DNA of 64,000 nucleotides from Silanimonas sp. (GTDB lineage Bacteria; Pseudomonadota; Gammaproteobacteria; Xanthomonadales; Xanthomonadaceae), in assembly GCA_026005095.1 (NCBI GenBank), contig BPKK01000001.1, positions 124,001-188,000 of the forward strand. Direction: 5' to 3'. Both the position numbers and the translations under genes were made by a program. This document shows, one piece after another, positions 8,124 through 17,422 of the stretch. A model generated the notes under the pieces. It saw only the letters and a program-made list of their open reading frames with translations, searched no databases and was not told the origin of the DNA. Numbering within the stretch: the first letter of the stretch is position 1; each line of letters begins with the position of its first letter.

Positions 8124-8497
8124 AAGAACTGCGGCAGAGCCTATGGGGCGCCTTCGGCGCCCTCCTCGCCAGCTCCGGCACCCTGGTGTGCTGCGTGCTG
8201 CCGGCAGTGATGGTGAGCCTCGGGGCCGGCGCCACCCTGGCCGGCCTCGTCACCGCCGTGCCGCAGCTCGTCTGGCTTTCCGAACGCAAGGGGCTGGTGT
8301 TCGGCGTGGCGGCCGTCGCGCTGGCGCTTGCCGGCGCCCTGCTCTGGCGCGCCCGCCACGCCCCCTGCCCGGCCGATCCGGCGCTCGCCCGGTCCTGCAC
8401 CCGGCTGCGCCGCTGGTCGAACGGACTGTACCTGGCCTCGGTAGCCGCCACGATCCTGGGCGCGGTGTTCGCCTTCGTACTGCCGGCGCTGGGCTGA
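8120..8497 (+). CDS. MerT-like inner-membrane metal transport protein
   Basis: This 125-residue protein has about four hydrophobic segments. A vicinal pair C24-C25 lies in the first membrane segment (TLVCCVLPAVMVSLG), followed by a loop pair C83/C93 and a final segment ending FAFVLPALG. Mercuric transporter MerT has the same pattern: a Cys-Cys pair in helix 1 that receives metal from MerP and a cytosolic loop Cys pair. It uses a GTG start overlapping the stop of the MerP-like gene. Together they look like a MerP-MerT type uptake couple, but sequence identity to true MerT seems low, so the substrate could be mercury, copper or another soft metal. Confidence 0.75.
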   Translation: MKELRQSLWGAFGALLASSGTLVCCVLPAVMVSLGAGATLAGLVTAVPQLVWLSERKGLVFGVAAVALALAGALLWRARHAPCPADPALARSCTRLRRWSNGLYLASVAATILGAVFAFVLPALG

Positions 8498-8522
8498 GGC
8501 CGGCAGGGTCATCCTCGGAAAC

Positions 8523-8544
8523 GGCGGCCCCCCGAGGGGCCGCC
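8523..8544. terminator. Hairpin between convergent MerT-like gene and rluF
   Basis: There is a perfect 9-bp stem GGCGGCCCC / GGGGCCGCC with a 4-nt loop, placed between two convergent stop codons. There is no good T tract on either strand, so termination efficiency is uncertain. Confidence 0.5.
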
Positions 8545-8545
8545 C

Positions 8546-9265
8546 TCACCACTCGGTGCGGTTCGGCAGCAGGCCACGCAGCTCGGCATCGGTGAGGTTG
8601 CGCCACTGTCCGGGCTTCAGGTGGCCGATCTGGATGTTCACGATGCGGCTGCGGAACAGGCGCTTCACCCGGTAGCCGAAGTGGGCGCACATCAGCCGGA
8701 TCTGCCGGTTCAGGCCCTGGGTCAGTACGATGCGGAAACCCACCGGACCAAGCTTGGAGACCTTGCAGGGCAAGGTCTTCGTGCCATGCATGGGAATGCC
8801 GCCACGCGCCAGGCCACGCAGGAATTCCGGGCTCACGTCCTTGTTGACGCCGACCAGGTACTCTTTCTCCTTGCTGTTCTCGGCGCGCAGGATCTCGTTG
8901 ACGATGTCGCCGTTGCTGGTGAGCAGGATCAGCCCCTCGCTGTCCTTGTCGAGGCGGCCGATGGGGAAGATGCGCTGCTCGTGGCCGATGGCCTCGATGA
9001 TGTTGCCCTTCACGTCCTGCTCGGTGGTGCAGGTGATACCCACCGGCTTGTGGTAGGCGATGTAGACATGCCGGCGCCGGTGGGGGGCCGCGGCAGTACG
9101 CCGGGCCACGGTCTGTCCATCGACGGCGACCACATCCTCCTCGCCAAGCTCGGCGCCGATCCGGGCACGGAGGCCGTTGACGGTGACACGGCCTTCGCCG
9201 ATCAGGCGGTCGGCCTCGCGGCGCGAGCAGAAGCCCGCCTCGGAGAGGTACTTATTCAGGCGCAT
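8546..9265 (-). CDS. rluF: 23S rRNA pseudouridine synthase RluF
   Basis: This 239-residue enzyme isomerises uridine in 23S rRNA (U2604 in E. coli for this subfamily). An N-terminal S4 RNA-binding domain (MRLNKYLSEAGFCSRREADRLI) is followed by the RsuA/RluB/E/F catalytic domain, with the active-site aspartate in GRLDKDSEGLILLTSNGD. The stretch EILRAENSKEKEYLV is typical of RluF rather than RluB or RluE. The ATG at 9265 starts exactly at the S4 domain. The gene is divergent from the S9 peptidase gene and converges with the metal cluster. The exact target uridine is inferred from subfamily resemblance. Confidence 0.92.
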   Translation of the reverse strand: MRLNKYLSEAGFCSRREADRLIGEGRVTVNGLRARIGAELGEEDVVAVDGQTVARRTAAAPHRRRHVYIAYHKPVGITCTTEQDVKGNIIEAIGHEQRIFPIGRLDKDSEGLILLTSNGDIVNEILRAENSKEKEYLVGVNKDVSPEFLRGLARGGIPMHGTKTLPCKVSKLGPVGFRIVLTQGLNRQIRLMCAHFGYRVKRLFRSRIVNIQIGHLKPGQWRNLTDAELRGLLPNRTEW

Positions 9266-9425
9266 CGCTGCGTGCCGAAGGAGAAAGGGTGCGCAGGATA
9301 CCCCCGGCGGGCCGTGGGCGCCTGAACCCCGGCCGATGCCATGGAGCCCGCCTCCTCACTTCCGGCACACCCCGGCGCGATGGCAATCGGCGATGCTCAG
9401 AGATTTCCACCCGATGGGACACCGC

Positions 9426-11540
9426 ATGAGCCTGCTGCGACGCCCTGCCCTGCCCTCCCTGCTCCTGCCTGCACTGGCCGCCCTGCTGGCCCTGCCGGCG
9501 CTGGCGGCCAAGCGGCCGATCACTCACGAGGACCTCTGGAGCTTCGACCGTCTCTCGGCCCCGGCCCTCTCGCCGGATGGCCGCTTCGCCGCGGTGGTGG
9601 TGACGAAACCGGCTTACGACCCGGCCGAGCAGAGCGCCGACCTCTGGCTGCTGCCGGTGGACGGTCGCGGCGAGCCGCGCCAGCTCACTTTCAGCCGCGC
9701 CGCCGAAGCCGGCCCCGCCTTCAGCCCCGACGGCCGCCTGCTCGCCTACAGCGTGCAGCGCGAGGGCGATGCCGCCCCCCAGATCTATGTGCTCGATCTA
9801 CAACAGGGCGGCGAGCCGCGCCGCGTCACCTCGCTCTCCACCGGCGCCCGGCAGCCGCAGTTCTCGCCCGACGGCAGCCGCCTGCTGTTCGTGAGCAGCG
9901 TCTATCCCGGCACGAAAAACGACGCCGACAACCAGCGCATCGCCGCCGAGCGCAAGGCGCGCAAGGACAATGTGCGAGTCTACACCGGATTCCCCATCCG
10001 CAACTGGGACCGCTGGCTCGATGATCGCCAGCAGCACCTGTTCGTGGTGCCGGTGGCCGGTGGCGAAGCCCTCGACCTCCTGGCTGGCAGCGAGCTCGTG
10101 ACGCAGCCCGGCTTCGGCGGCCGCTTCAGCGATACGGGCGAGGAGATCGATGCCACCTGGACGCCGGACGGCCGGTCGGTGGTCTTCGCCGCCACCGTGA
10201 ACCGCCACCGCGCTGCCTTCGCCAATGTGCACACCGACCTCTACCGCGTTCCCGCGAGCGGCGGCGAGGCGGTACGCCTCACCGGCGATGGCACGCTGGA
10301 AGCGCAGGACAGCTATGCCCGGCCGCAGTTCAGCCCCGATGGCCGCACCCTGCTCGCCCAGCGCACCCCGCGCGGCGAGCAGGTCTACCAGCCCACCCAC
10401 CTGCAGCCCTTCGACTGGCCGACGATGCGCCCCGGCACCCCCCTGCGCCTGCCGGGCGAGCGGGCGGTGAATGGCTTCGGCATCGATGCCGACTCCCGCA
10501 CCGTCTGGCTCACCGCCGAGGATGCCGGCCATGAGAAGCTCTGGCGCGCCCGCCTCGGCGAGCCCGAGGCCCGTCTCGCCTTCGACATGGTGCGCGGCGT
10601 GTACACCGGCCTGCAGGTGGCCCGCCGCGCCAGCGGCGTGCTGGTGGCGAACTACGACAGCGCTGCCGAACCGCCCGAGGTGGTGCGGCTCGTGCCGCGT
10701 GGCGGCCACCAGCCGCTCAGCGCCTTCAACCGCGAACGCGCCGCCGCCCTCGACCTCGCGCCCGCCGAGACCTTCTGGTTCGAGAGCGAACGTGGTGCCC
10801 GCATCCACAACCTGTTGGTGAAGCCGGCCGGCTTCGATGCGGCGAAGCGCTACCCGCTGTTCGTGCTGATCCACGGCGGCCCGCACATCATGTGGCGCGA
10901 CAGTTTCTTCGTGCGCTGGAACTACCACCTCATCGCCGGCACTGACCGGGTGGTACTGCTCACCAACTACACCGGCTCGACCGGCTTCGGCGCCGCTTTC
11001 GCCCAGGGCATCCAGGGCGATCCCTTCGAAGGCCCGGCCAAGGAGATCAACCAGGCCGCCGACGTGGCCATCGAGCGCTACTCCTTCATCGACGGCACGC
11101 GCCAGTGCGCCGGCGGTGCCAGCTACGGCGGCCACCTCGCCAACTGGCTGCAAGGCACCACCACGCGCTACCGCTGCCTCGTGAGCCATGCCGGCCTCGT
11201 CAACCTCGAATCGCAGTGGGGCACTTCCGACATCATCTTCAGCCGCGAGCAGAACAACGGTGGCCCGGTGTGGGAGCGCGGCCCGGTGTGGACGTCGCAG
11301 AACCCGATGCTGAAGGCCGGCAACTTCCGGACGCCGGTGCTGGTGACCATCGGCGAGCAGGACTTCCGCGTGCCACTCAACAACGTGCTGGAGTACTGGT
11401 CGCTGCTGCAGCGCCAGCAGGTGGAGAGCCGGCTACTGGTGTTCCCGGACGAGAACCACTGGATCCTGAAGGGCGAGAACAGCCGCACCTTCTACCGCGA
11501 GCTGGAGGCATGGCTGGACCGCTGGGAGGCGGCGCCGTAG
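9426..11540 (+). CDS. S9 family prolyl oligopeptidase / acylaminoacyl-peptidase-like
   Basis: The 704-residue product is a secreted serine peptidase that likely trims short peptides in the periplasm. A signal peptide (LLLPALAALLALPALAA) is followed by WD40-like beta-propeller repeats containing several SPDGR motifs (about residues 45-400). The C-terminal alpha/beta-hydrolase domain carries the nucleophile in GGASYGGHL, the acid in GEQDFRVP and the histidine in DENHWIL. The oxyanion region HGGPH is also seen. The ORF track starts 83 codons earlier; I chose 9426, which opens the signal peptide (ATG at 9414 is possible). It lies alone between the divergent rluF and a convergent acyltransferase gene. 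Confidence 0.9.
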   Translation: MSLLRRPALPSLLLPALAALLALPALAAKRPITHEDLWSFDRLSAPALSPDGRFAAVVVTKPAYDPAEQSADLWLLPVDGRGEPRQLTFSRAAEAGPAFSPDGRLLAYSVQREGDAAPQIYVLDLQQGGEPRRVTSLSTGARQPQFSPDGSRLLFVSSVYPGTKNDADNQRIAAERKARKDNVRVYTGFPIRNWDRWLDDRQQHLFVVPVAGGEALDLLAGSELVTQPGFGGRFSDTGEEIDATWTPDGRSVVFAATVNRHRAAFANVHTDLYRVPASGGEAVRLTGDGTLEAQDSYARPQFSPDGRTLLAQRTPRGEQVYQPTHLQPFDWPTMRPGTPLRLPGERAVNGFGIDADSRTVWLTAEDAGHEKLWRARLGEPEARLAFDMVRGVYTGLQVARRASGVLVANYDSAAEPPEVVRLVPRGGHQPLSAFNRERAAALDLAPAETFWFESERGARIHNLLVKPAGFDAAKRYPLFVLIHGGPHIMWRDSFFVRWNYHLIAGTDRVVLLTNYTGSTGFGAAFAQGIQGDPFEGPAKEINQAADVAIERYSFIDGTRQCAGGASYGGHLANWLQGTTTRYRCLVSHAGLVNLESQWGTSDIIFSREQNNGGPVWERGPVWTSQNPMLKAGNFRTPVLVTIGEQDFRVPLNNVLEYWSLLQRQQVESRLLVFPDENHWILKGENSRTFYRELEAWLDRWEAAP

Positions 11541-11673
11541 AAAACACCTGCACGAGGAGGCGAGCCTGCTCGCCGGGTGCGGCATTGCGGCTCGCCACAG
11601 CCTGCCGGAGCGCCGCGCTCGCGAGGAGTACGCCCCCGTGAGCGAGGCAGGCGCGCCAAGACCACAAACGACC

Positions 11674-12588
11674 TCAGGCCGGCTGCGCGAGCAGCGCGTC
11701 GATCCTCGCGTCCTTCTCCGCCCAGAGGCCGTTCAGCCACTGCTGGAAGCGCGCACGGTAGGCACGGTCGTTCTCGTAGTCGCCGCCCAGGAGTTCCCTC
11801 GGCACCGGCCGCAGGCGCAGGTCGACGCGGATCTCGCGCACCTTGCCGGCGAACAGATCAACGATACTGGGCCGGCCCTGCGGGTAGACGATGGTCACGT
11901 CGACGATGCCGTCGAGCAGCTCGCCCATCGAGTTCATCACCTGCGCCACGCCGCCGGACTTGGGCTTGAGCAGGTGGCGGTAGCCGCTTTCGGCGAGCTT
12001 CTTCGCATTGGCGCGGGTGCCCTCGACGAAGTTCATCACCGAGACCGGGATCTCGCGGAACTTGGCGCAGGCCCGGCGCGCGGTCTCGAGGTCGCGGCGT
12101 GCCAGCTCGGGGCGCTTCTGGATCTGCGACTTGCTGGCCCGCTTCATGAAGGGGAAGTCGAGCGCCCACCAGGCCAGCCCGAGCACCGGCACCCACTTCA
12201 GCGAATCCTTGAGGAAGAAGCGCTGGAAGGGGATGCGGCGGTTCAGCACCTTCTGCAGCACCGGGATATCGACCCAGCTCTGGTGGTTGCTGAGCACGAG
12301 GTAACGGCGGGCGCGGTCGAAGGCCGTATCGCCGGTCACCACCCAGCGCGTCGGGGTGAAGCGGTTCATCGCCCAGCTGTTCACGGCGATCCAGCTCTCG
12401 CCCAGCGCCGGCATCCAGCGCGACATGGCAGCGCGGGCCCGGCGGAACGGCACCACGGCCTTCGCCACGGCGAGCGAGAGCAGGGGCGCGGCGTGGAACA
12501 GGGTATTGGCAGCAACCAGCACACCGGCGGCGGCGGCGCGGAGCCAGGAGAGCGGAGCGAAACGCATGACGGCAGGATTCCAGAACAC
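11674..12588 (-). CDS. Acyltransferase of the lysophospholipid acyltransferase (PlsC-like, YihG) family
   Basis: This 304-residue membrane-associated enzyme would transfer an acyl chain to lysophosphatidic acid or a related glycerolipid. The catalytic NHQSWVD (NHx4D) motif is at about residues 100-106 and the substrate-binding FVEGTR further on, with an N-terminal hydrophobic segment (LSWLRAAAAGVLVAANTLF). Length and motif spacing match the YihG branch of E. coli rather than PlsC itself. The start could also be the Met at residue 8. It converges on the S9 peptidase gene (133-nt gap) and lies 65 nt downstream of the broken selO, so it may share a transcript with it. Confidence 0.87.
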   Translation of the reverse strand: MFWNPAVMRFAPLSWLRAAAAGVLVAANTLFHAAPLLSLAVAKAVVPFRRARAAMSRWMPALGESWIAVNSWAMNRFTPTRWVVTGDTAFDRARRYLVLSNHQSWVDIPVLQKVLNRRIPFQRFFLKDSLKWVPVLGLAWWALDFPFMKRASKSQIQKRPELARRDLETARRACAKFREIPVSVMNFVEGTRANAKKLAESGYRHLLKPKSGGVAQVMNSMGELLDGIVDVTIVYPQGRPSIVDLFAGKVREIRVDLRLRPVPRELLGGDYENDRAYRARFQQWLNGLWAEKDARIDALLAQPA

Positions 12589-12653
12589 CTGTGCAGTGTA
12601 GGGCCTGGCCGGGCCGGCGGCCTGAGGACGCGCCCCGGCATCCGGGCCGGCGT

Positions 12654-14257
12654 TCAGGAACTGCAGCTGAGCGCCGAACAGCCGGGGCGGTCACGAGCCC
12701 AGTCCGGCCGGCGGGCGGCGAAGCGCTCGCCCCCCGGCTGCGGGGTGTAGGGCTGCTCGAGCACCGCCATCAGCGCCCGCAGCTCGGACAGGTCGCCCTG
12801 CTCGGCGGCCTCGATGGCCTGCTGCAGCAGCCAGTTGCGCGGCACGACCCAGGGGTTCGCGGCCTCCATCTGTGTGCGCCGTCTGCGGCGCGTGCTTGCG
12901 GATCGGACGCAAGGCGCGCGGCATAGCGCGGCGAGCCAGTCGCGCCAGCGCGCGGCGCTCCGCGTTCGCGCCCTGGCCGGGTCGTAGAGCACGCCGGCGA
13001 AAGCGCCGCGGGACCGGGTCGGCCACGGCATCCGTGAGACCCGGCCTCGCGCGCCACCCGCCGCCGTGCTCGTCCACCAGTTCGCCGAGCCGGCGGAAGA
13101 ACCGGGTGAAGTCCGCCTCGGCGGCCTGCAGCGCGGCGAACAGGGCGGATACCAGGGCCGCGTCCTCCTCGCGCCACGTCGGCCAGGCCCAGCTTGTCGG
13201 CCCACATCCGCGCCTGCGCGGCATGGAAGGCCTCGACATAGGCCTCGAGACCAGCCTTCAGGGGCGCATCATCGGGAAACAGAGCGGAGAGCGCCGAGGC
13301 CAGGGCCGAGAGGTTCCAATGCGCCACCGCCGGCTGGGCGGCGTAGCAGTAGCGGCGCCCCGGCAGGTCGGTGGTGTTCGGCGTCCAGGCCGGGTTCACA
13401 TCGTCGAGGAAACCGAAGGGCCCGTAATCGAGAGTCAACCCGAGCAGGCTCAGATTGTCGGTGTTCATCACCCCGTGGACGAAGCCCACCCGCATCCAGT
13501 GCGCCATCAGCACCCCAGTACGCCGCGCCACCTCGGAAAACCAGTCGCCGCGCGCATGCGGGCCGTCGAACTGCGGGAAGTGGGTGGCGATGACGTGGTC
13601 GACGAGGGCCGCCAGCAATGCCGTCTCGCCGCGCGAAGCCGGCAGCTCGCAGTGGCCGAAGCGCAGGAAACTCGGGGCCGCGCGGCAAACGATGGCCCCC
13701 GGCTCCGGGCGCGGATGGCCGTCGTAGAGGAGGTCGCGCACCACGGCCTCGCCGCTGCCAATGAGGCAGAGCGCCCGTGTGGTGGGCACGCCCAGCGCAT
13801 GCATGGCCTCCGAGGCCACGAACTCGCGCAGGCTGGAGCGCAGCACGGCGCGGCCGTCGGCCTGCCGCGAATAGGGGGTGGGTCCCGCGCCCTTGAGCTG
13901 CAGCTCCCAGTACCGGCCCTCGCGATCGCGACGCTCGCCGAGCAGGATGGCCCGACCATCGCCGAGCTGCCCGGCCCAGTGGCCGAACTGGTGCCCACCG
14001 TAGTTGGTGGCCAGCGGGCGCAGGCCGGGCGGAACCCGGTTGCCGGAGAACAGCGCGAGGAACTCCGGCGAGGCGGTCTCCGCCGCATCGAAGCCCAATG
14101 CCTCGGCCATCGGCTGCGACAATGCGAGCAGGCGCGGCGCCGCCACCGGCGTGGGTGCCACCGTGGACCATGCCGCCCCGCGCACCGGGCGCGGACGCGG
14201 ATCCGGCGAAGGATCGCCCGGCAGCGCGGCGGCGAAGCGGCTGGGCAGGAGCTCCAT
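12654..14257 (-). pseudogene. selO: Protein adenylyltransferase SelO (YdiU), broken by four apparent frameshifts
   Basis: SelO is a kinase-fold enzyme that transfers AMP from ATP to Ser, Thr or Tyr of target proteins. The N-terminal two-thirds is intact from MELLPSRF and includes the conserved [11 protein letters not shown] and [11 protein letters not shown] segments. From about 13,175 downwards the homology hops frames: [11 protein letters not shown], then [14 protein letters not shown] in a second frame, [15 protein letters not shown] in a third, [14 protein letters not shown] back in the first, and finally [15 protein letters not shown] to the terminal SCSS in the third. Joined, these give a full-length SelO with the usual C-terminal CSS. 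Four single-base indels within 300 bp, with every fragment still well conserved, suggest sequence error rather than decay. Confidence 0.85.
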
Positions 14258-14273
14258 TGGCCTGGCAAGGTAC

Positions 14274-15317
14274 TCAGAACAGCTCGACCTCGCCCGCCCG
14301 AGGCTGCGCCTCGCGCACCAGGCCGCGCGCGACCAGGTCCTCGTACACCGCCACCTGGTTGCGGCCATTGCCCTTGGCGAAATAGAGCGCCCGGTCGGCC
14401 CGATCGACGAGATCGACGACATCGGCCCTGCCTTTGAGCTCAACCACTCCGATCGATACCGTGATCTGCCCCAGTTGCGGGAACACATGGGCCGCCATGG
14501 CCGCGCGGAAGTGCTCGAGGGCTGCCAGCGCGCCCTCTCGGTCGGTGTCGCGCAGGATCACCACGAACTCCTCGCCGCCGAAGCGGAACAGCAGATCCGA
14601 CTGGCGGAAGCTGCGCTTGAGGATCTGCGAGGTCGTCAGCAGTACTTCGTCGCCGTAGAGATGGCCGAAACGGTCGTTGACCCGCTTGAAATGGTCGAGG
14701 TCCAGCAGGGCAAGCCAGTGCCCCGCAGGCGGGCGGCGCCGGGTGCCGGGCTCCGGCATTCGCTCCGCCGCCTCTTCGCCGCCTGCCGCCGCCGGCCGTG
14801 GGGCCAGCAGGCGCAGCACGCAGTCATTGAAGGTGCGGCGGTTGAGCAGGCCGGTGAGCTGGTCGCGCTGCGAATAGTCGAGCAGGCTGCAGTAGTTGGT
14901 GTGGAAGCGCAGGAAGGCGTCGATCAGCCGGGTGTCGTCGAGCACCCGGCCCTCCTCGTGCTCGACATACAGGTAGGCGCTGGCGGCGCGCAGTTCGGCC
15001 ACCGGGAACAGGGCGGCATGGACGGTCCTGCCACCGGCCTGCTCCTGCCAGCGCAGGCGCCCGCCATTGGCCATGCGGGCCCGCAGCAGCAAGGCTTCCG
15101 GCACTTCGCCGAACAGCACCTCGCAGTTCGGCGCCACCGCCCAGAGCGCGGCCTCGCGGCACTGGCCGGCCTCGAGACGGAACAGCCCGACGCGGTACGG
15201 CGCCAGCAGTTCGAACAGGGTGCGGACCATGCTGATGTCGAGCAGGTCTGCATCGCGGATCGAGGTGATGCCGGCGACGCGTTCGAGGATCAGGGGCGCG
15301 GGGTGGTGGGAAGCCAC
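14274..15317 (-). CDS. Diguanylate cyclase (GGDEF domain) with N-terminal sensory region
   Basis: The 347-residue protein is predicted to make cyclic di-GMP from two GTP. The active-site loop reads GGEEF (247-251), and the inhibitory I-site RQSD (238-241) sits exactly five residues before it, so product inhibition is expected. Residues 1-145 form a poorly conserved GAF-like sensory part without membrane segments, so the protein is probably cytosolic. [12 protein letters not shown] marks the start of the GGDEF domain, which carries a low-complexity insertion ([19 protein letters not shown]) at about 177-195. It ends 16 nt upstream of the selO start. Cyclic di-GMP could affect the type IV pili encoded here, but no direct link is visible. 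Confidence 0.93.
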   Translation of the reverse strand: MASHHPAPLILERVAGITSIRDADLLDISMVRTLFELLAPYRVGLFRLEAGQCREAALWAVAPNCEVLFGEVPEALLLRARMANGGRLRWQEQAGGRTVHAALFPVAELRAASAYLYVEHEEGRVLDDTRLIDAFLRFHTNYCSLLDYSQRDQLTGLLNRRTFNDCVLRLLAPRPAAAGGEEAAERMPEPGTRRRPPAGHWLALLDLDHFKRVNDRFGHLYGDEVLLTTSQILKRSFRQSDLLFRFGGEEFVVILRDTDREGALAALEHFRAAMAAHVFPQLGQITVSIGVVELKGRADVVDLVDRADRALYFAKGNGRNQVAVYEDLVARGLVREAQPRAGEVELF

Positions 15318-15397
15318 GGCTGGGGTTCCGTGAGAGGGGTCACGGAAATTTTAGGGACCGTGGCTCCCAATGCGCTGCCGTCGAATGAACGGGCCGT

Positions 15398-16315
15398 TCA
15401 GGCGATGGTCGGCGAACGGCGGGCCGGGGTGTAGTCGCGCAGGGCCTGGATGCGCTCCGCGAGCGGCGGGTGGCTCATGAACAGGCGCTTGAAGCCACCG
15501 GCCACGCCGCCGGAGATACCGAAGGCCCGCACTTCCGAAGGCAGGGTGCTCTGGCCGTAGCTCAGCGCCAGGCGCTCCAGCGCACGAATCATCTTCTCGC
15601 GGCCGGCGAGGTCGGCGCCGCCGGCATCGGCACGGAACTCGCGCCAGCGCGAGAACCCCATGACGATGATCGAGGCCAGCAAGCCGAACACGATCTCGAG
15701 CACGATCACCGTGAGGAAGTAGCCGATGCCCGGGCCCTCCTCGTTCTTGAACACCACGCGATCGATGATGTTGCCGATCACGCGGGCCAGGAACATCACG
15801 AAGGTGTTCACCACGCCCTGGATCAGGGTGAGGGTCACCATGTCGCCATTGGCGATGTGGGCCACCTCGTGGGCCAGCACGGCCTCGGCCTCGTCGCGAT
15901 TCATGGCCCGCAGAAGGCCGGTGGAGACGGCCACGAGACCATGGTTACGGCTGGCGCCGGTGGCGAAGGCATTGATCTCCGGCGCATCGTAGATACCCAC
16001 CTCGGGCATACCGATGCCGGCCTTCTCGGCCTGGCGGCGCACCGTGGAGACCAGCCACTGCTCGAGCTCGTTGCGCGGCTGCTCGATCACGTGCATGCCG
16101 GTGGAGCGCTTGGCCACCCACTTCGACATCAGCAGCGAGACGAAGGCGCCACCGAAGCCGAACAGGGCGCAGAACACCAGCATGCCGGTGTAGTCGATGC
16201 CATAGGCCGTGGTGAAGGCACGCAGGCCAAAGAAGTGGCTCAGCACCATCCACGCCACCGAGAAGACCAGCAGCACGGCGAGATTGGTGGCGATGAACAG
16301 CAAGACACGCTTCAT
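15398..16315 (-). CDS. htpX: Membrane zinc metalloprotease HtpX
   Basis: HtpX degrades misfolded inner-membrane proteins together with FtsH. The 305-residue product has four hydrophobic segments, two at the N-terminus (about 5-25 and 42-62) and two near 160-220, with the zinc motif HEVAH at 149-153 facing the cytosol and the third ligand in [10 protein letters not shown]. Length and order match E. coli HtpX. The C-terminal [13 protein letters not shown] is also conserved. It stands alone on the minus strand, 80 nt from the GGDEF gene, and is divergent from gluQ. Envelope-stress control is known for the family, but no Cpx box was recognised here. Confidence 0.96.
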   Translation of the reverse strand: MKRVLLFIATNLAVLLVFSVAWMVLSHFFGLRAFTTAYGIDYTGMLVFCALFGFGGAFVSLLMSKWVAKRSTGMHVIEQPRNELEQWLVSTVRRQAEKAGIGMPEVGIYDAPEINAFATGASRNHGLVAVSTGLLRAMNRDEAEAVLAHEVAHIANGDMVTLTLIQGVVNTFVMFLARVIGNIIDRVVFKNEEGPGIGYFLTVIVLEIVFGLLASIIVMGFSRWREFRADAGGADLAGREKMIRALERLALSYGQSTLPSEVRAFGISGGVAGGFKRLFMSHPPLAERIQALRDYTPARRSPTIA

Positions 16316-16418
16316 GGGGCGGACTCCATCCGGGACCTTCGGGACAGGCCCTTAGTGTGGCAGAGATCGATAAAGTTCAAGCGTCCGCCACTGAACACGA
16401 CGCGAATTTCACCCCATC

Positions 16419-17303
16419 GTGACACCATCGCCTGCTCCGTCCTACGTCGGCCGCTTCGCGCCCTCGCCCACCGGTCCGCTGCACTGGGGGTCGGTGCTGG
16501 CGGCCTTCGGCAGCTGGCTGCATGCGCGCCACCACGGCGGCCGCTGGCTGGTGCGCATCGAAGACCTCGACCCGCCGCGCGAACGCCCGGGTGCCGCGCG
16601 GGCGCAGCTCGCCACGCTGGCGCGGCTCGGCCTGCATTCCGATGGCGAGGTACTGTTCCAGAGCCGGCGCCATGCGCGCTACCGCGAAGTGCTCGACACT
16701 CTGCTCGTCCGCGGGCTCGCCTTCCCCTGCCTGTGCAGCCGCAGCGACCTTGCCGCGAGCGGCGGTATCCACCGGGCCTGCGTCCCGGTGCCGGAAGGCG
16801 CGCACCGCACTCGTAGCTTCCGTCTGCGCGTGAATGATCAACGCATCGGCTTTCACGATGCGGTTCATGGTTATGTCGAACAGAACCTACGGCGCGATGT
16901 GGGTGATGTGGTACTGCGTCGCGCCGATGGCTACTGGGCCTACCAGCTCGCCGTGGTGGTGGATGATGCCGACCAGGGCATCAGCCACGTGGTGCGCGGT
17001 GCCGACCTGCTCGATTCCACGCCACGCCAGATCGCCCTGCAGCAGGCCCTGGGCTTTCCGACACCGCGCTACCTGCACCTGCCGCTCTGGTGCGATGCGC
17101 AGGGCCGCAAGCTCTCCAAATCGGAGGGCGCCGAGGCCGTGGACGGCCAGCCGCCGCTCGCGGTGCTGCGCCGCTGCTGGCGCGCGCTGGGCCAGCCCGA
17201 CGACGCCTGGCCAGAGCGGCAAAGCCCGGAGGCCGCGGCGGCCGAGGCGGCGAAATGCTTCGATCCGGCGCGCATTCCCCGCACCCTGCCGGCGGGGATC
17301 TGA
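16419..17303 (+). CDS. gluQ: Glutamyl-Q tRNA(Asp) synthetase
   Basis: This 294-residue paralogue of the GluRS catalytic core attaches glutamate to the queuosine base of tRNA-Asp. The class I HIGH-like segment (FAPSPTGPLHWGS) and KLSKS signature (RKLSKSEG) are both present. The zinc-binding Cys cluster FPCLCSRSDL ... HRAC characteristic of GluQ-RS is seen, and the anticodon-binding domain is missing, as expected. Translation appears to start at GTG (16419). The gene lies 119 nt before phaR, with a palindromic operator-like site between them. Unlike in enterobacteria it is not next to dksA. Confidence 0.94.
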   Translation: MTPSPAPSYVGRFAPSPTGPLHWGSVLAAFGSWLHARHHGGRWLVRIEDLDPPRERPGAARAQLATLARLGLHSDGEVLFQSRRHARYREVLDTLLVRGLAFPCLCSRSDLAASGGIHRACVPVPEGAHRTRSFRLRVNDQRIGFHDAVHGYVEQNLRRDVGDVVLRRADGYWAYQLAVVVDDADQGISHVVRGADLLDSTPRQIALQQALGFPTPRYLHLPLWCDAQGRKLSKSEGAEAVDGQPPLAVLRRCWRALGQPDDAWPERQSPEAAAAEAAKCFDPARIPRTLPAGI

Positions 17304-17350
17304 ACGGCGCCGAGACGCACCGCACAAAACACGCCGCCGCGTCTAGTCTT

Positions 17351-17368
17351 GACAAGCGTTCACTTGCC
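17351..17368. promoter_or_regulatory. 18-bp inverted repeat upstream of phaR, possible operator
   Basis: GACAAGCGTTCACTTGCC is palindromic at 12 of 18 positions (GnCAAGnGnnCnCTTGnC). It overlaps a TTGACA hexamer (17349-17354) that could be a -35 element and lies 55 nt before the phaR start. The form resembles TetR-family operators. The binding factor is unknown. Confidence 0.4.
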
Positions 17369-17422
17369 CTGGTGCGCCGCCGCATCGACGCTAGGCGGCA
17401 TCGCACCCGCCCAGGCTGGCCC

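Noticed and set aside
17349-17376. Full sigma-70 promoter for phaR based on TTGACA
   Set aside because: No acceptable -10 hexamer occurs 16-18 bp downstream, so only the palindrome is reported.
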